Counted from the first letter of the stretch, positions 11,700 through 23,083 are shown. The stretch: DNA of 64,000 nucleotides from Ceratodon purpureus (GCA_014871385.1 CM026426.1:84221424-84285423); one strand, 5' to 3'. The notes: a model not told the origin generated them from the letters alone. Numbers and translations are program-made.

Positions 11700-13951
11700 C
11701 TACTCCAATTGCATCGGTGGAGTGCTAGGCTCTTCGGACTGAACATCAGAATCCTTGTTACCGTTCTCCACCGGCTCTCTGCACTGATATTTAAAAGCTC
11801 GCTCTGCTATCGTTAGGTTAGACAAACTTGTTTCCTCCAGCGAAAGACTCCGGCTAAAGTTGTACCTTAGCTGTTCCATCAGCCTAACTGTTGTTGGGGC
11901 AGTAAACTCTTTCACTACCATCTGGTGTTTACGTCGCTGGTAAACTAGTGTAGGACAAACCAGCTTTAAAATCTTGGGCGCGTTTGAGCATCCGTTTGAG
12001 CATGAAAGTGGAGCCGGCTGATGAGCATCGGGAATTGACTGCGCTGCAAATATCGCAGAGTCTAACGATGCGGATAAATTTGAGTTTGTGATCAACTCCA
12101 CTAATGTATAAGCGCAATCGGTATGCTCTGCCTTTCCCGCAATCAACAGGCTTCGCACCACGTTGCCATGATCCGGGGATTCTACTTCCAGAACCACTTG
12201 ATCAGAGTGTGGTGTATCCGCTCTCGCTGCCATCACTATAATGTCACTCGTCAACGACCAACACTACCTAATAAAATTGGTCTCCGCTCAAATGCGACAA
12301 GCAACCTCTCAAAATTCCTGATCCTGAAAGTGAACACAAATTGATCCGTTGCATTTAAATTTGATCTTGGCAATATGCAAAGGTAAGGCAAGTACATAAT
12401 ACGGGGGAAAACCATGGTAATATTGATAATCTAGGTGGACTGTTGTGCTTGCGCCAGCGCCAACTATTGATGCATTTGATTGTTCTTACGTAACATATGA
12501 ATAGCCGTCACCGTTTTAAGGTGTCAATGAATTTTAAAGGTAGCGGATTTGGTGACACTGACAAATATCCCATAAATTTTATCCTAGATTCAAGCAAACT
12601 AAAGATTTTGGCCATATGAGTACCATTTCTAGCAAAGTATTTGAGTAGAATATCCTCTTTGTTGCCAGCAGTTATGAATACCATTTTAGTCTAGGCATCA
12701 AATCAACTTTGCTGTTTATAGTTTCAACTGGACATACAAACTTTCTGGACTCTGAAATTAGTGTCTACAAGGTAAAATTTATTCACAATTATCTGACCTT
12801 TCATCTGACCTTGCAATAAGGAGGTCACATTGCAAGTTTTACTGTTGAAAAAAGTGACAACAAATGATACATTTTATTTACATTCCGTAGAATTTATCTT
12901 GTAGCAGTATCTTTCAAGGGATATATCTAAATAGCTTCTAAAAATTGACGCTGTAAGAGGCTAACATGATTCGTTTACTGCAAATTTTACTTCAGCCACA
13001 AGGACAATACAATGCACCTCAATGTTACGTAATGAATGCGATAAACGTTATTTTATTTATAATTGTGCAATAGTTCACGCATTCAATCGGGGGATACAAA
13101 ATGTTGTGATCCTAATACATGTCCTGCCTTTAGTTGATATCAAAGGGCACATACTTGCTATCAAGAATGACGCCGACTCCAAGTGCCACGGCCCAGTACT
13201 TTGAGATATAGTGCGAGATATGATTGCTCTCCGACTGTGACTAGCGTCAATATTGTATAATGTGATTTGTAAAGCATTCACTATAGTGACCATTATCAAT
13301 ATCACTCAAGCCGATCTAGGGGTGTCACCCATATCTGGCCTGCCGATTCCTTGTTGTATCCTCCCATCGATTTTTTCAAGACATTCCGGAGTCGTACAAG
13401 CTCCGGTATTGAAAGTTCGTGCAATGGGGCGTGCAACTCGCGAGCAGTGAGTGGAGGATGCCTCCTCTAGTGCGCCCATATTGCTTTCGATTTCACGAAT
13501 GTGCATAAATTTATCATGAAATTCTTGATCACATCGGATTTTCCGAACAGGGGGTGACTAGGATCAATGTCAATTAGTGTTCACAATGAATCAGGTCTGG
13601 AGCCAGCAACCAATAAACCACAGAAAATCAATAAGTTGGTTTTAGAGATTCTACGCAGCACTCAAAGTCATTACAAAGAGTCGATACATTCAACGTACCA
13701 TTCCCCATGGTCTCTTCTTGGAATTGCTCGGCTTTCCACCGTACAAAACGCCATGCCAGCCATTCAGCGGTGGATTCAATCGTCAATTTCCACAAAGCTG
13801 AAGATGCCCAAATTCGTCTAAGTCTATTCAAAGTCTCTTTGGCGATCACAGTGCCGCACACACATTCATTCCGCCTATTGAGTGGAGCTATGAGCTTTGG
13901 AAGAATGACTCTCAAAACGACCTCCTCAGGGATACCATCTATCAATGTCAT
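11700..13951 (-). CDS. F-box-like protein, spliced, host gene
   Basis: Exon A starts at ATG 13951 (MTLIDGIPEEVVLRVILPKL) and ends at 13655 before GTAGAATC, phase 0. Exon B starts after CCTAG at 13557 in phase 0 and runs to about 13306, so the junction reads ..FECC-SPPVRKIRCDQEF... A last exon lies within 12254-11700 (candidate acceptor TATAG before ATGGCAGCGAGAG) and ends ..STPPMQLE. The N-terminal IPEEVVLRVILPKL, followed by LRRIWASSALWKL and WLAWRFVRW, resembles an F-box-like segment, which in known proteins binds SKP1 in SCF ubiquitin ligases. There are no obvious C-terminal leucine-rich or kelch repeats. A middle exon may lie around 13300-13080. A TGA follows ..TPRSA at 13306 if no donor is used before it. 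The family call is by eye. Confidence 0.5.
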
Positions 13952-15023
13952 TGCGAATAGCCTCAATCCAAACTAGATATAAGCTTACAGAACTGTTGCA
14001 AAATGACGAGAACACACAAAACTCTCCACTTATCTTCGTCGTCTTATACTTTTACCTTCAGTTTACCTTCCTAATTCTAAATCGTAGAGTTAACCATTTC
14101 CTGTAGACTAGACCGTCACTTACAAGCTCTTTCAAAGGGGTTTAAACTAATACGGTAACAAGTGATGCTAAACATTGATGAAGGTGATTATGTATTGTCA
14201 AGTGAAGAGCAAGCTACTGATCACATGCATAATCACGCTTGTGGATGTTGCTTAACGATCTAAAGCTTCACTAAATCAGAGGATTCAAGTAGATCTATGA
14301 ACATATGACAATATCTATTAAGGCCAAATAATAGAGCATTCAGATCTTCACCCCCTTGAACCCTAGCATCTTGTAGTAAATCTTTATTTTTCTCATTATT
14401 AGAGTCTATTCTCCTCCTATGACATTGTATGGTCGCCATTTAATATACTATGCAACATCCAGTTGCTGGAGTCAGGATTTTGGAGCTGCATGACCTGATT
14501 CGGAGATTTTGCAAGAACTCATTTGGTCATAACGCGGATTCCTAAAGTCTAACAAACATCAATGAAATTAACTGTTATGATAGCATATCCATGACTTCTG
14601 GCAACATCTTGTAAGTTCAGCATTCCATAATTCACTCCATGTGTGCATGGTTTCATGGTTCAACCAGAGCTCACCTATGAATCCTAGGCATTGAACCTCC
14701 GTGAATTATTAGGCCTATCTTGAAACTCGCCGGTGTGGTAGCAAACAGCTGATGTTCTTTTGTGATGCTTGAACTAGGTTCTGAGCCTCTGTGACGAGGG
14801 ATGATTCTTTACATTCCAATGGAAGTGCTTATTTTGTAGAACATTATAATTCATGTAGGTCCGTGAGAACCACGTGAAACTTCCTCAAGGGCTGTCATGT
14901 TCTTTGATAGAATCACTATGTAATTTGATTTGGGTTAAGTTGGCAGAACTCATAGTGGAACGGTTGATTAATGTTAGCCCCAGAAGCCTAGGAATAAGCA
15001 ACGGTGATGCACAAAGCCCTTTA
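13952..15023. other. Spacer upstream of the F-box-like gene
   Basis: No gene found. The first 200 bases are the likely promoter and leader of the minus-strand F-box-like gene. The rest is unremarkable up to the inverted terminus at 15024. Confidence 0.45.
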
Positions 15024-16257
15024 CATTAGGGGAAATTTGGGGTCTCCAAAAGGCCTTGTAAGATAGCCCGGAATAGGTGAGCTTCTTGCCCAAAAACCCT
15101 TCTGCCGTTGTCAACAGGAGGAGCAAACGTTGCCCGCAGCGGCCTGACAGGGTTCGGAAGGGAGTTGCGTGGCTGGGTTTTGCCTCGTTGGCGCCAAGGT
15201 GTCGACGGTGTTCGTTGAGCGGCAAGGAGTGGAATTTATTGCTCTGCAAATAATAAACTCCCTCGATCCGTTGCCTCGATCCATGGTTTCTTTGATTTGT
15301 TGCCACAACGGTTTAGGCGTGATGGCGCCACCGGCTCTACGCCGTTCACCACCAAGAAAACGCAAGGCTCATCCGACGTTGGTTGCAGCATAATCCATGA
15401 ATCACGATCCAACCTCATGGGGATCTAGTTGCCCTCTACGTCTTGAGTGTTATGCAGGATGACACTCTATACGAGGGAGTTTGGCCGTCTAGCCATACCA
15501 CTAGAATGCACAAAATTTTTGACTATGAATTCAAAAACTTACAGATGTTGTCGTTGCTGACAGCAACCGCAAAAGCTACATGCTGTCAACACACCCTCCG
15601 CCATCACAAACGGCTAATTCCAACTTCCACGGCGTCGCAAGCAAGATACGAGCTACCCTAAACTTCATCCCTAAACCCCAATTCCCAACTTAGGTACTTT
15701 CTCCAATCTATGTGGATGCAAGCCCGCTAGCAGCATTTGGGAGACCACTGCAGCTAAACCCTAAATCTCTATTGCACAATGCGTGAGCATCCAAAACCCA
15801 AATCGAAAAACCTGATGAAGCCTTTGGAGGCCTCCACCGCTCCATCCTGGTTGACAACGCAATCGCGACAACTCTCTTACAGGAATGCATGAGGTTCCGA
15901 ATGACCGTTGGGAGCATTTCAACATCAACACCTTCTGCACGTTGCATCTCAAAGGTGGAGTAGCAACTCGATTCTGGTAGGTGGCCAAACTGAGTCAGTT
16001 TTGCAGGAATTCATAAAGCCCTCCACAGCTGACACCCTTCTCTCTACTTGGATTCTGTGCGCTGCGAAGGCTCCGCTCATGACCTCCGCAAACACACGCG
16101 CAAGGGGGCACACGCCTTTCTGGCCAGACCCCCCAAACACCAATTTGGCGACCTTGTGGCACTATTGGTGCCAGCGGATAAGTGCACGGGCTGGGCCAAA
16201 TTTTTAGGCACGTGGGAAACCCGAAGGCCTTTTGGTGACCCCACATTTCCCCTAATG
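15024..16257. mobile_element. Larger CATTAGGGG-family TIR element (1.23 kb)
   Basis: The termini (CATTAGGGGAAATTTGGGGTC at 15024 and the complement ending at 16257) form inverted repeats of about 33 bases. The right subterminal region (about 16120-16257) matches in inverted orientation the left part of the MITE at 9654, including the stretch around GCCAGC..GTGCACG and TTGGCGACC. The left subterminal matches the MITE's right end. The flanks (TA left, AT right) do not give a clean duplication. The roughly 1-kb interior has no recognised transposase. Short frames such as one near 15111-15365 lack family signal, so it is probably non-autonomous, perhaps with captured sequence. Confidence 0.7.
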
Positions 16258-16364
16258 ATTCAATTTATATGTACACACATTCATGCATTATTGAACTAGA
16301 ATTTGGTAAACTCTGAGGACCTGATGCACACTTGAATGGTATATCGAGTGAATAAACGCAAGTA

Positions 16365-16545
16365 TTATTGTTCCCTAATTTTCTTAGCTTTGGAATCTCT
16401 TACCACAAAATCACAATGGTAAGCGCAAAAATGAACAAAGTTTATAGATACAATATAATTTATCGGACACATGTAGGATCCACCTACATTCGAATCTGCG
16501 GGAACTTCATCACCAATCCACAGTACCAAATCTCCAGCACCAAGG
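16365..16545 (-). pseudogene. 3' side of a host reading frame interrupted by the large element
   Basis: Reading the minus strand away from the CAAGG flank, the frame GAGDLVLWIGDEVPADSN continues open to a TAA at 16365-16367, with a possible splice donor GTAGGT just after ..PADSN. Placed directly after the minus-strand frame on the other side of the element (..GQLGNSVDSL at 31351 upward), the reading frame is kept across the 5-bp duplication. This is what an insertion into an exon would leave. The protein is not recognised. The match in frame is suggestive, not proof. Confidence 0.4.
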
Positions 16546-16567
16546 GGGTGTAAGTATGCTAGACCCT
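16546..16567 (+). repeat. Left terminal inverted repeat
   Basis: G plus the 21-base GGTGTAAGTATGCTAGACCC(T). It is an exact inverted match to 31330-31350, preceded by CAAGG at 16541-16545. Subterminal AGTAC motifs follow immediately (16568-16620). Confidence 0.7.
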
Positions 16568-17691
16568 AGTACTTTTTGAGTCACAGTACAATATATGGCA
16601 AAGTACCTTAGCTTTGTACTTTGAAAAAGCATGAAGCCTCAATGTTTTTGCAGGTTTTGATCTCAGAAAGGAATAGGTAAGATGTCGAAGATCATATTAC
16701 CATTGTTGAAAGGGTTGTAAAACTTAATTGCTCATGTTAATTTTGTACTTATGACGGGTTCACTTCATATGTCCCAAGTACAAAAAAAAAGGAAAAGTAC
16801 AGAAATATTTATTTGAAATAGCATGGATTTTGTTCATTCTCTCGGAAGAGATAGGCAATGGAATGTTCTTTTCAAAACCGTTAGAACATTTGAAGCGAGA
16901 TTACACATTTGGGGTGGGTCTGCATAATTAGTACTGTATAGTTGGCGGGGGGAAAGTGTATGTAAAATTAAGATTTTTGTGGATCCGAACGCGGATTTTG
17001 GGTGCCCAATGCTTGTTCTAAGATGGCTAATCAAAGAATACATGAAAAACCAGTTTCCCCATCATTTCATTTCATACATGCGACAGCGTTCTATCTGTAC
17101 AAAAGGTACTCAGAGTATATAATGTACAGAACTCCGGTAGATCTTGACCGTTTGTGGTGAGCATCGCTCATCTCCACCATCAATTTCTTGCCCCTAGATC
17201 CTACATTTCAGGACGCCAAGCGCCGTCAACGGCTGCCTTGTGTTCTCCCTGCAACTTTCAGTACAGCTATTCCAGCGTGGAGACCTAGTCAGGTGTGCGT
17301 CTTTCTTCTGCTTTGCCTTTCTTCTGCATTTCAACCGCATGCACAGCAGTAGATGCGCACCAGTGCCTTCCCTCAACCACTCAACATACCCTTGTCTTAG
17401 CACCTTCATCTTCTACTAGGTTCTAGGTTCATACAATTGTAGGGGTTTTGTTTAGAGAGAATGAGAGAGCTGAAGGGGTGGAATTTGTATCAGACTATTA
17501 GAAGAAGAGGAGGCTCGAGTACGTCTTTTTCAGGTTTGGAAAAACCTACCACACATTTGGCATTAGCATTTGTATATTTAATCTCCACGTTTTGATTTCT
17601 AGATACTTATATTGTTGTTCAACTTGTTCAGGTGGGAAGTTGATGTAACAGAGGAGTTGAAGAACTTTGACAGGACTTGAGATTCGAGGAG

Positions 17692-17991
17692 ATGGACGAG
17701 CTGTTCGGCCCTGGTGATATACAGAAGGCCGTGCTGAGAACAACATCTGTTGAAGAGGACGAGGTGGAACTATGGTGGGACAAGCGGGAGTTGGAGGAGC
17801 ATTTTCAATTCCTTGCAGACGTGTTCGGATTCGAGAAGCCCTTCGAGAATCATGTTGCTATGGTGAACGCCAGCGTCTTAACCACTCTGCTCCTCATCCG
17901 CATCGGCTTGGATCATGAACGGGAGCTCGCGCAAGATGTAGACATCTGGAACCGCGTCTTTGCAATGTTTATGAATTTTTATATGAGTTAA
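17692..17991 (+). CDS. Small acidic protein, unrecognised
   Basis: From ATG 17692 a 99-codon frame begins MDELFGPGDIQKAVLRTTS and continues EEDEVELWWDKRELEEHFQF, then a hydrophobic stretch (VLTTLLLIRIGL) and ends FMNFYMS. Codon use and amino-acid balance look protein-like. An upstream frame from ATG 17461 (MRELKGWNLYQTIRRRGGSS) followed by a possible donor near 17535 could be an earlier exon, but I cannot settle the splice. It lies inside the 14.8-kb element, on the transposase strand, 1.5 kb upstream of the transposase. No family recognised. Confidence 0.4.
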   Translation: MDELFGPGDIQKAVLRTTSVEEDEVELWWDKRELEEHFQFLADVFGFEKPFENHVAMVNASVLTTLLLIRIGLDHERELAQDVDIWNRVFAMFMNFYMS

Positions 17992-18483
17992 GGGTTATGT
18001 TGATTTCCTGTTGTCGGCCGCAGTGATTACATGCAAGATGTATCATGTGTCTAAAATCTCCCCTTGTAAATGAGGTTCTAATTAGTTGTAGGAGACCTGG
18101 TTTGGTACCTGTCGCACCTGCACAGAAGTTGTCAGGGGTCTTTTTTCATTTTTAACAGGTGTAAACTCTGATCAAGTTGAAGGATCTCGCATTTCTCTAA
18201 GTCACTGCAACTACACTGCTTATTGTTCTGCAAATGCACATTGTTACAAAGATATATTCCTCTACATCTTATTGGACGTTTAGAAATTCACATCCTGTAA
18301 CAGTAATTTTAAGGCAGCCTTCATGTTTATCCACGTTAGCTGGCGTGAAATACACAAGATTCATTTATAAAGCGCCGAGCTTAAAAACTAATAAATATTC
18401 TCCACAGGATCAATATTTATCCGCAATATCAACGTCGACTGGTCAATTCAAAGGAAATGACAACCAATCCAAATATTTACACT
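17992..18483. other. Spacer inside the large element
   Basis: No gene is evident. It separates the small acidic frame from the GTAC cluster and the short plus-strand frames upstream of the transposase. Confidence 0.4.
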
Positions 18484-18529
18484 CGAGGCTCTTATCAAAC
18501 AACACGGTATGCAGTTAATTTAATTATGT

Positions 18530-18610
18530 GCAGTGTGTACACACCGTGAGTACATGCAGTATGTACATGCAATGAGTACACTAAGTTTCCACGTACAGTG
18601 AGTACATTCT
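18530..18610. repeat. GTAC-motif cluster
   Basis: Seven GTAC tetramers in about 80 bases, in degenerate copies of (C/G)(A/T)GTACA(T/C). It is the densest patch of the GTAC enrichment seen throughout the non-coding parts of the 14.8-kb element. Such motif arrays near transposase genes are often binding sites; here that is inference only. Confidence 0.55.
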
Positions 18611-18659
18611 CTGGTAACGGATAATCAAGATCCTATTTTCTAGAGGCGCCGAGTCTAAG

Positions 18660-18863
18660 ATGCCGCCGCCACTAGCAACCCTTTGGCCTCCACGTCGGCG
18701 CCGCCCTGGATTCTCTCTTCTTCTCTGCCTAGTCGTTGTGCTCTGCTGTATTCTGTGTCTACTCGGTGTCGCTTGGAATTCAACTACAGTTTGTGCATGG
18801 CTCTTGTTTTGTTTCCTTGCTAGAATATGCGATTTACAGAACTGTTCGTTAAACAATGTCTAA
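18660..18863 (+). CDS. Short frame with two hydrophobic segments
   Basis: ATG at 18660, 67 codons. It has a proline/arginine-rich start (PPRRRRPG) followed by SLLLCLVVVLCCILCLLG and a second apolar stretch, so one or two membrane segments are possible. It overlaps the next frame by 8 bases. It may be an upstream ORF in the transposase transcript rather than a gene. No family recognised. Confidence 0.2.
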   Translation: MPPPLATLWPPRRRRPGFSLLLCLVVVLCCILCLLGVAWNSTTVCAWLLFCFLARICDLQNCSLNNV

Positions 18864-19224
18864 GTCCACGCAGCAGTCCCTCTTTGTCCAGAGACTGATT
18901 ACTTCGTACTTCCCTGCAAAAGGCTTCCCTCTGGGATTGCTCTCCGCTAGTACCGAGATAGACTCCCTTCTCTACACAGTGGATAGCGAGACTAGCGACT
19001 CCTGTTACGTTTCTGAAACCCCTGTCTCTAAACAAGGGAACCTTGACTATTATCTAGGCAAATGCAACACCGTGTCTGAAGAGTCCCCGAGGCGTGCACT
19101 ATTTGCAACCGCAGTTAGTGTAGATTCCTATAGTAGCTACGAGTACCTGCCTTCTCTATCTGATGTACAATTTCCTATAGGTTCCCCCACTAGTAGCTGC
19201 GAGTCCATTGCATTTAGGCGGTGA
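18856..19224 (+). CDS. Ser/Tyr-rich protein or 5' exon, unrecognised
   Basis: From ATG 18856 (MSKSTQQSLFVQRLITSYFP) 122 codons run open, rich in Ser, Tyr and acidic residues (TVDSETSDSCYVSE, SVDSYSSYEYLPSLSDVQF). The frame stops at the edge of a tandem duplication that contains a short exon-like segment with AG and GTAAGT borders, so this is plausibly a first exon spliced towards the transposase gene starting at 19477. There is no recognisable domain. It could encode a regulatory partner of the transposase, which is inference from position only. Confidence 0.35.
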   Translation: MSKSTQQSLFVQRLITSYFPAKGFPLGLLSASTEIDSLLYTVDSETSDSCYVSETPVSKQGNLDYYLGKCNTVSEESPRRALFATAVSVDSYSSYEYLPSLSDVQFPIGSPTSSCESIAFRR

Positions 19225-19440
19225 CAGGCAACTACAGTTTGGTAAGTTCTTTTACATTTTCATGTGGATGCATTCAAATTGTTTCATTTTCATCGCCTCA
19301 TTGATTGTACTTCGCTCATTGCTATAATCTGCACTCTCTATGACAGGCGACTACAGTTTGGTAAGTTCTTTTACATTTTCATGTAGACACATTTAAATTG
19401 TACTACGCTCATTGCTATAATTTGCACCCTCTATGTACTC
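19223..19440 (+). repeat. Tandem duplication with a repeated micro-exon-like segment
   Basis: Two copies of a roughly 100-base segment share TGACAGGC(A/G)ACTACAGTTT followed by GGTAAGTTCTTTTACATTTTC (starts near 19223 and 19344) and a later GCTCATTGCTATAAT block. Each copy has an AG acceptor directly before and a GTAAGT donor directly after GC(A/G)ACTACAGTTTG. This looks like a duplicated 13-base micro-exon with its intron. Confidence 0.6.
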
Positions 19441-19476
19441 ATCATTTTTATGTGTTCATATTTCAGGGTGTCAGTT

Positions 19477-22400
19477 ATGGGGAATACTGCAAAGAGGCAA
19501 CGAGTGCGAGGGGGTGTTAGTCGACCTGGTCCTGGAGCCAGGGCTGCTGCAGACAGGTTGGAGGAAGAGCAGAGAGCCGTATCTAGAGAGACGGCAAGAG
19601 CACGTAAGGCTCTACAAAGAGCACGTGAGAGAGAGAGAGAGGAGGAAACACGAGGTCTTGCTTCAAACCCTTTACATGATGACACACCTGATCAGATGTC
19701 AGTGAGGGAGTTGAATCGGATCTCTTTGCGTATAGTGAAGTATATTGTTGGAGAGTTGAGGAGTTGTCCCGGTCCTTCTAGTAGAAGAGATGCTGTCGAG
19801 AGGGTCATGAGGCATAATGCTTTTTGGCCTCTATTACCGCTATATTATCCTAGGCCTCAAGAGGCAAAGGTCACATACAGTTTCATAGAGAATTTCAAAA
19901 ACGAGTTGCAGTTGGTGAAGGTGGCAAACTCGAACGAGCGATTAGCAAGAAAGAGTGTTTTATTAGATGCGGCAGTAAGCTTGGGAGTCGATGGAGTGTC
20001 AGCACTGTCACGTGTATTGGATACTTCTACGTCTAGCATCAATATAGCCATGAATAGAAGAGTGTATGGATTGAGTCCTGAAGAGATAGTGCCTCGGCTT
20101 CGCCTCAATCGACAGAAGAGAGGAGGCTTGTCAGATTACGACAAATCCCAGATTGAGATATGGTGGAATGGACAGACCAAGGTTTCGCCAAACAAAAAGG
20201 ACGTTGTTAAACACAGGGTAGGCAGAAATCTGTGGGTGGAGCCTCATCCTACGCACTACCTCTGCGAGACACAGGTAAGACCTTCCACTGAACATACATG
20301 TTGTACATTCATTTTGTTCCTTCTCTGCGTTTTCAATCATAGTGTACAAGGTCGTCAATATCATACCAATATATAGAGCACTATGTACTTGATTTCTTAC
20401 TAACGTAGGGCCGAATGTATTAATGTGGTCAACAAGTACTGCTAATATACAAAGTGGTATAACTTGGTTAAGCAGTTGTGTATATTAAATACTCTGCTTC
20501 TTGTTGTTGTTCTTTACATGTACTTATGTAGTTGACGATGTACGTAGGTGATATTTGTGATAAGTCCTCTGTACTGGCGATGTACAGCTAAGCTTAAATG
20601 TATGAACGCCAATATACTTTGTGTATATGTTGTACTCATCGAGTGTAGGAGTCGTCTATACTCGGTACATTTGGTTAGTGTGTTCGAAGTACCGTTGTAT
20701 TTCTTGTACTGGATGTAAACACAAACCCAAGGATAATGTACTTAATATAGTCCGTTGTATAACTTGTACTTGATTTCATAACATATTGTACCTAGGTTTA
20801 TTACTTTTAGTACAACAAGTATAACACTTTTGGAAAATGTCTCCATGGTTGACAGACAACATTCTTTTTGCGTTTTATGGAGGCTCATCCAGAGTGCAAC
20901 GTGCGCCAGAGAGCCTTCCAGAGGTTGAAACCATGGTGGGTTCGGAAATTGAAGGAACGAAACACATGCTGCTGTATATACCATGTAGAAATGGACTTCA
21001 TGAAGGTTGGATTGAGCCATCTCAGAGATCAGCTAAGGGGGTTGCATTCAAGGATCACGTGCAACTGTGGATGTCAAGTATGTAAGGGTGAGGCTGAAGG
21101 GGCTTGCCATGCACACGAGGCAATTTATAAGCGCATTACAATGATGTGGGATTCCTGTGTGTGCCCGAAAGGAGAACTGGATGTGTGGCACAAGCTTGAT
21201 TGTCTCATGGAAGAGTGTCCAACCAGTGGCTTTCATTTATTTCCCCTTTGCCCTCTGGAGTTGTCTAGTACTGACTCGTTTCTTGTGAAGTGGAAGTGTT
21301 TTGAATACTATGAGGTTGGCGTTGATAAGAGGACTGGAAGGCCCAAGAAGCGGCTCAGAGAGGCTTTCACGGATACTCCTGTGAAAGAGTTTTTGTCGTA
21401 CATGGAGAAAACAGTGTCCACGTTCATCACCCACAACTTCCGAGCGAGGTGGCAGGATGAGCAATGTCAATTAATGATGAAGAACGTCCCGGAGGGAGTA
21501 CTTGTGTCTCATATCGATTTTGCAGAAAATTATAGCTTTGCTATTCAGAATGAAGTGCAAAGTTTGTACTATTTCAGCACGTCCGTAACCATCCTTGTCC
21601 ATATTACAATGTGGAAAGAAGGGGATACCGTAATGAAGCAGACGCACTTTTACATATCGGATGACAAAGATCACGACTCTGCTTATGTCCAACATTGCTT
21701 GCTTTTGCATTGGGACTGGTTAGAGGACTCAGGATTTATTCCGGAGGAACACTGGGTGTATAGTGATGGCTGTAGCGCTCAGTTCAAATGTGCAACAGCT
21801 ATGTACTTCGTGGCTAGATATCCCATGCTCACTAAGGGATGCAAGATGCGGTGGAACTATTTTGAGACTGCTCATGGGAAGGGAGAGTGGGATGGGGCCG
21901 GGGCGGTCGTGAAGAGGGCGTTGAGTGCCGAGCAAATCCAGAATCCTTTGAGGCCATTGGCGAATGCTGCACAAGTTGTTGACTTTCTACAAGAAAAGTA
22001 TACTGAGCGGGTTCAGAGTTCCTACAGGCGGACAAAGATCAGCACGGCTCCACCCCTCTCTCGTGTATTTTGGCACATTGGAGAGAAGGAAGTCGTTCAT
22101 AGTGACAGGAGCATCCGCTGCAACACTCTGCCAGGATCTAAATCACTCTATTCCATCATGGGCTTCTATGAATCTGACCCTACTCTTCTCAGGACACGTG
22201 CTTTATCTTGTTTTTGTATATCATGCGTTGATGGCGATTGGGCTAATTGCTTGAACTCATGTCATGTGCAGGGCTGGAATGTTGCTAGGTTGGTTCCGGA
22301 GAGCGCTTCTTCAGTGGCGGCACAGATGGAGGAAATGGACGGTGAAGGTAATTGGGTGCATGATGGCGTGTCGTTGGTCTTAGGAGACCTGGTTGAGGTT

Positions 22401-22772
22401 GGCGATAATTTCATGATACCTGCAGAAGAGGAGAATGAAGACGGCGTGGATTTCTACATCTTGCAGTGCACCAGATCTAAGTTTGAGATACAGGAGCCCC
22501 TCGAATGTCCATGGGGGGGCATCTTTGCCGCCGGGGATGAAGTTATTAGGGCAAAATACTTCAAGAAGCACGGACGTGGGGATAAAACGTATTTATTTTG
22601 CAATGAAGCTGTGGAGGCGCATGTCGATGCACATCTAGTCAGAGCGTGCAAATTCCCCATGATACTGGCTTCCCATAGGGCCAAGGGCTCTCCAGTATAC
22701 AAGATGTCCAACGAGACCATGAGAGTATGTGAAGATGCTTTGCGCGATTGGTGGGCATTCCATGAGGAGTAG
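19477..22772 (+). CDS. DDE-type (RNase H-like) transposase, two exons, apparently intact
   Basis: Exon 1 is 19477-20274 (MGNTAKRQRVRGG..) and exon 2 is 20856-22772. Donor CAG/GTAAGA and acceptor GACAG join in phase 0 (..HYLCETQ-TTFFLRFMEAH..), giving about 904 residues. The first ~60 residues are basic and Arg/Glu-rich. A Cys-rich region near 330-400 includes CNCGCQVCK. The catalytic-like core contains SHIDFAENYSF (first Asp), WVYSDGCSAQFK (second Asp) and ETAHGKGEWDGAGAVVKRAL. A C-terminal Cys cluster (CFCISCVDGDWANCLNSC) may bind zinc. The SDG..AQFK..HGKG..DG..G..K pattern is one I associate with animal and algal transposases of an RNase H-like fold; I cannot name the superfamily. No interruptions were seen. 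It sits inside the 14.8-kb TIR element and is its likely mobiliser. Confidence 0.7.
20275..20855 (+). other. Transposase intron, GTAC-rich
   Basis: A 581-base intron with GT..AG borders and matching phase 0. It contains about 16 GTAC tetramers, where about 2 are expected by chance, mostly as TGTAC(T/A). This is the same motif as in the other non-coding parts of the element. Confidence 0.6.
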
Positions 22773-22835
22773 TTAACTAGAACTTTGAGTATCTTTGGAT
22801 ACTACAAGTACTCTTAATGTCAAGACCTTAGATGA

Positions 22836-23083
22836 CCATATTCGTTATTTTGAGACAATTTCAGAACTTTGAGACTTTTTGCCTACAATTTCAGCAATTG
22901 TTTTTAGACAATTTGAACTTTTTTTTGACTTTCTAATTATAGGTTATCCTCGACTCGAGGATAATCTTCCCATATATAGTCAAAAAGTTTTTGACAAATA
23001 TAGAATCAATCAAGAAATCAATGAAAAAGCTAGAGTCAAGCATTAAATTGAGACTTTGAAAAGTCTCGATATAACGAATATGG
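22836..23083. repeat. Imperfect palindrome between convergent genes
   Basis: Outer arms CCATATTCGTTAT (22836-22848) and ATAACGAATATGG (23071-23083) are perfect inverted repeats. The centre TTATCCTCGA-C-TCGAGGATAA (22944-22964) is a perfect palindrome about the same midpoint. Weaker pairing (GAGACTTT, TTTTTGACT/AGTCAAAAA) lies between. It sits between the stop of the plus-strand transposase (22772) and the stop of the minus-strand SET gene (23434), so it could act as a bidirectional 3' end or insulator, or be a small foldback element. Confidence 0.6.

Noticed and set aside
16834-17409. Two short minus-strand frames near the left end of the large element
   Set aside because: One (17194-17409) has some protein-like text but no start context, splice partner or domain that I could support.
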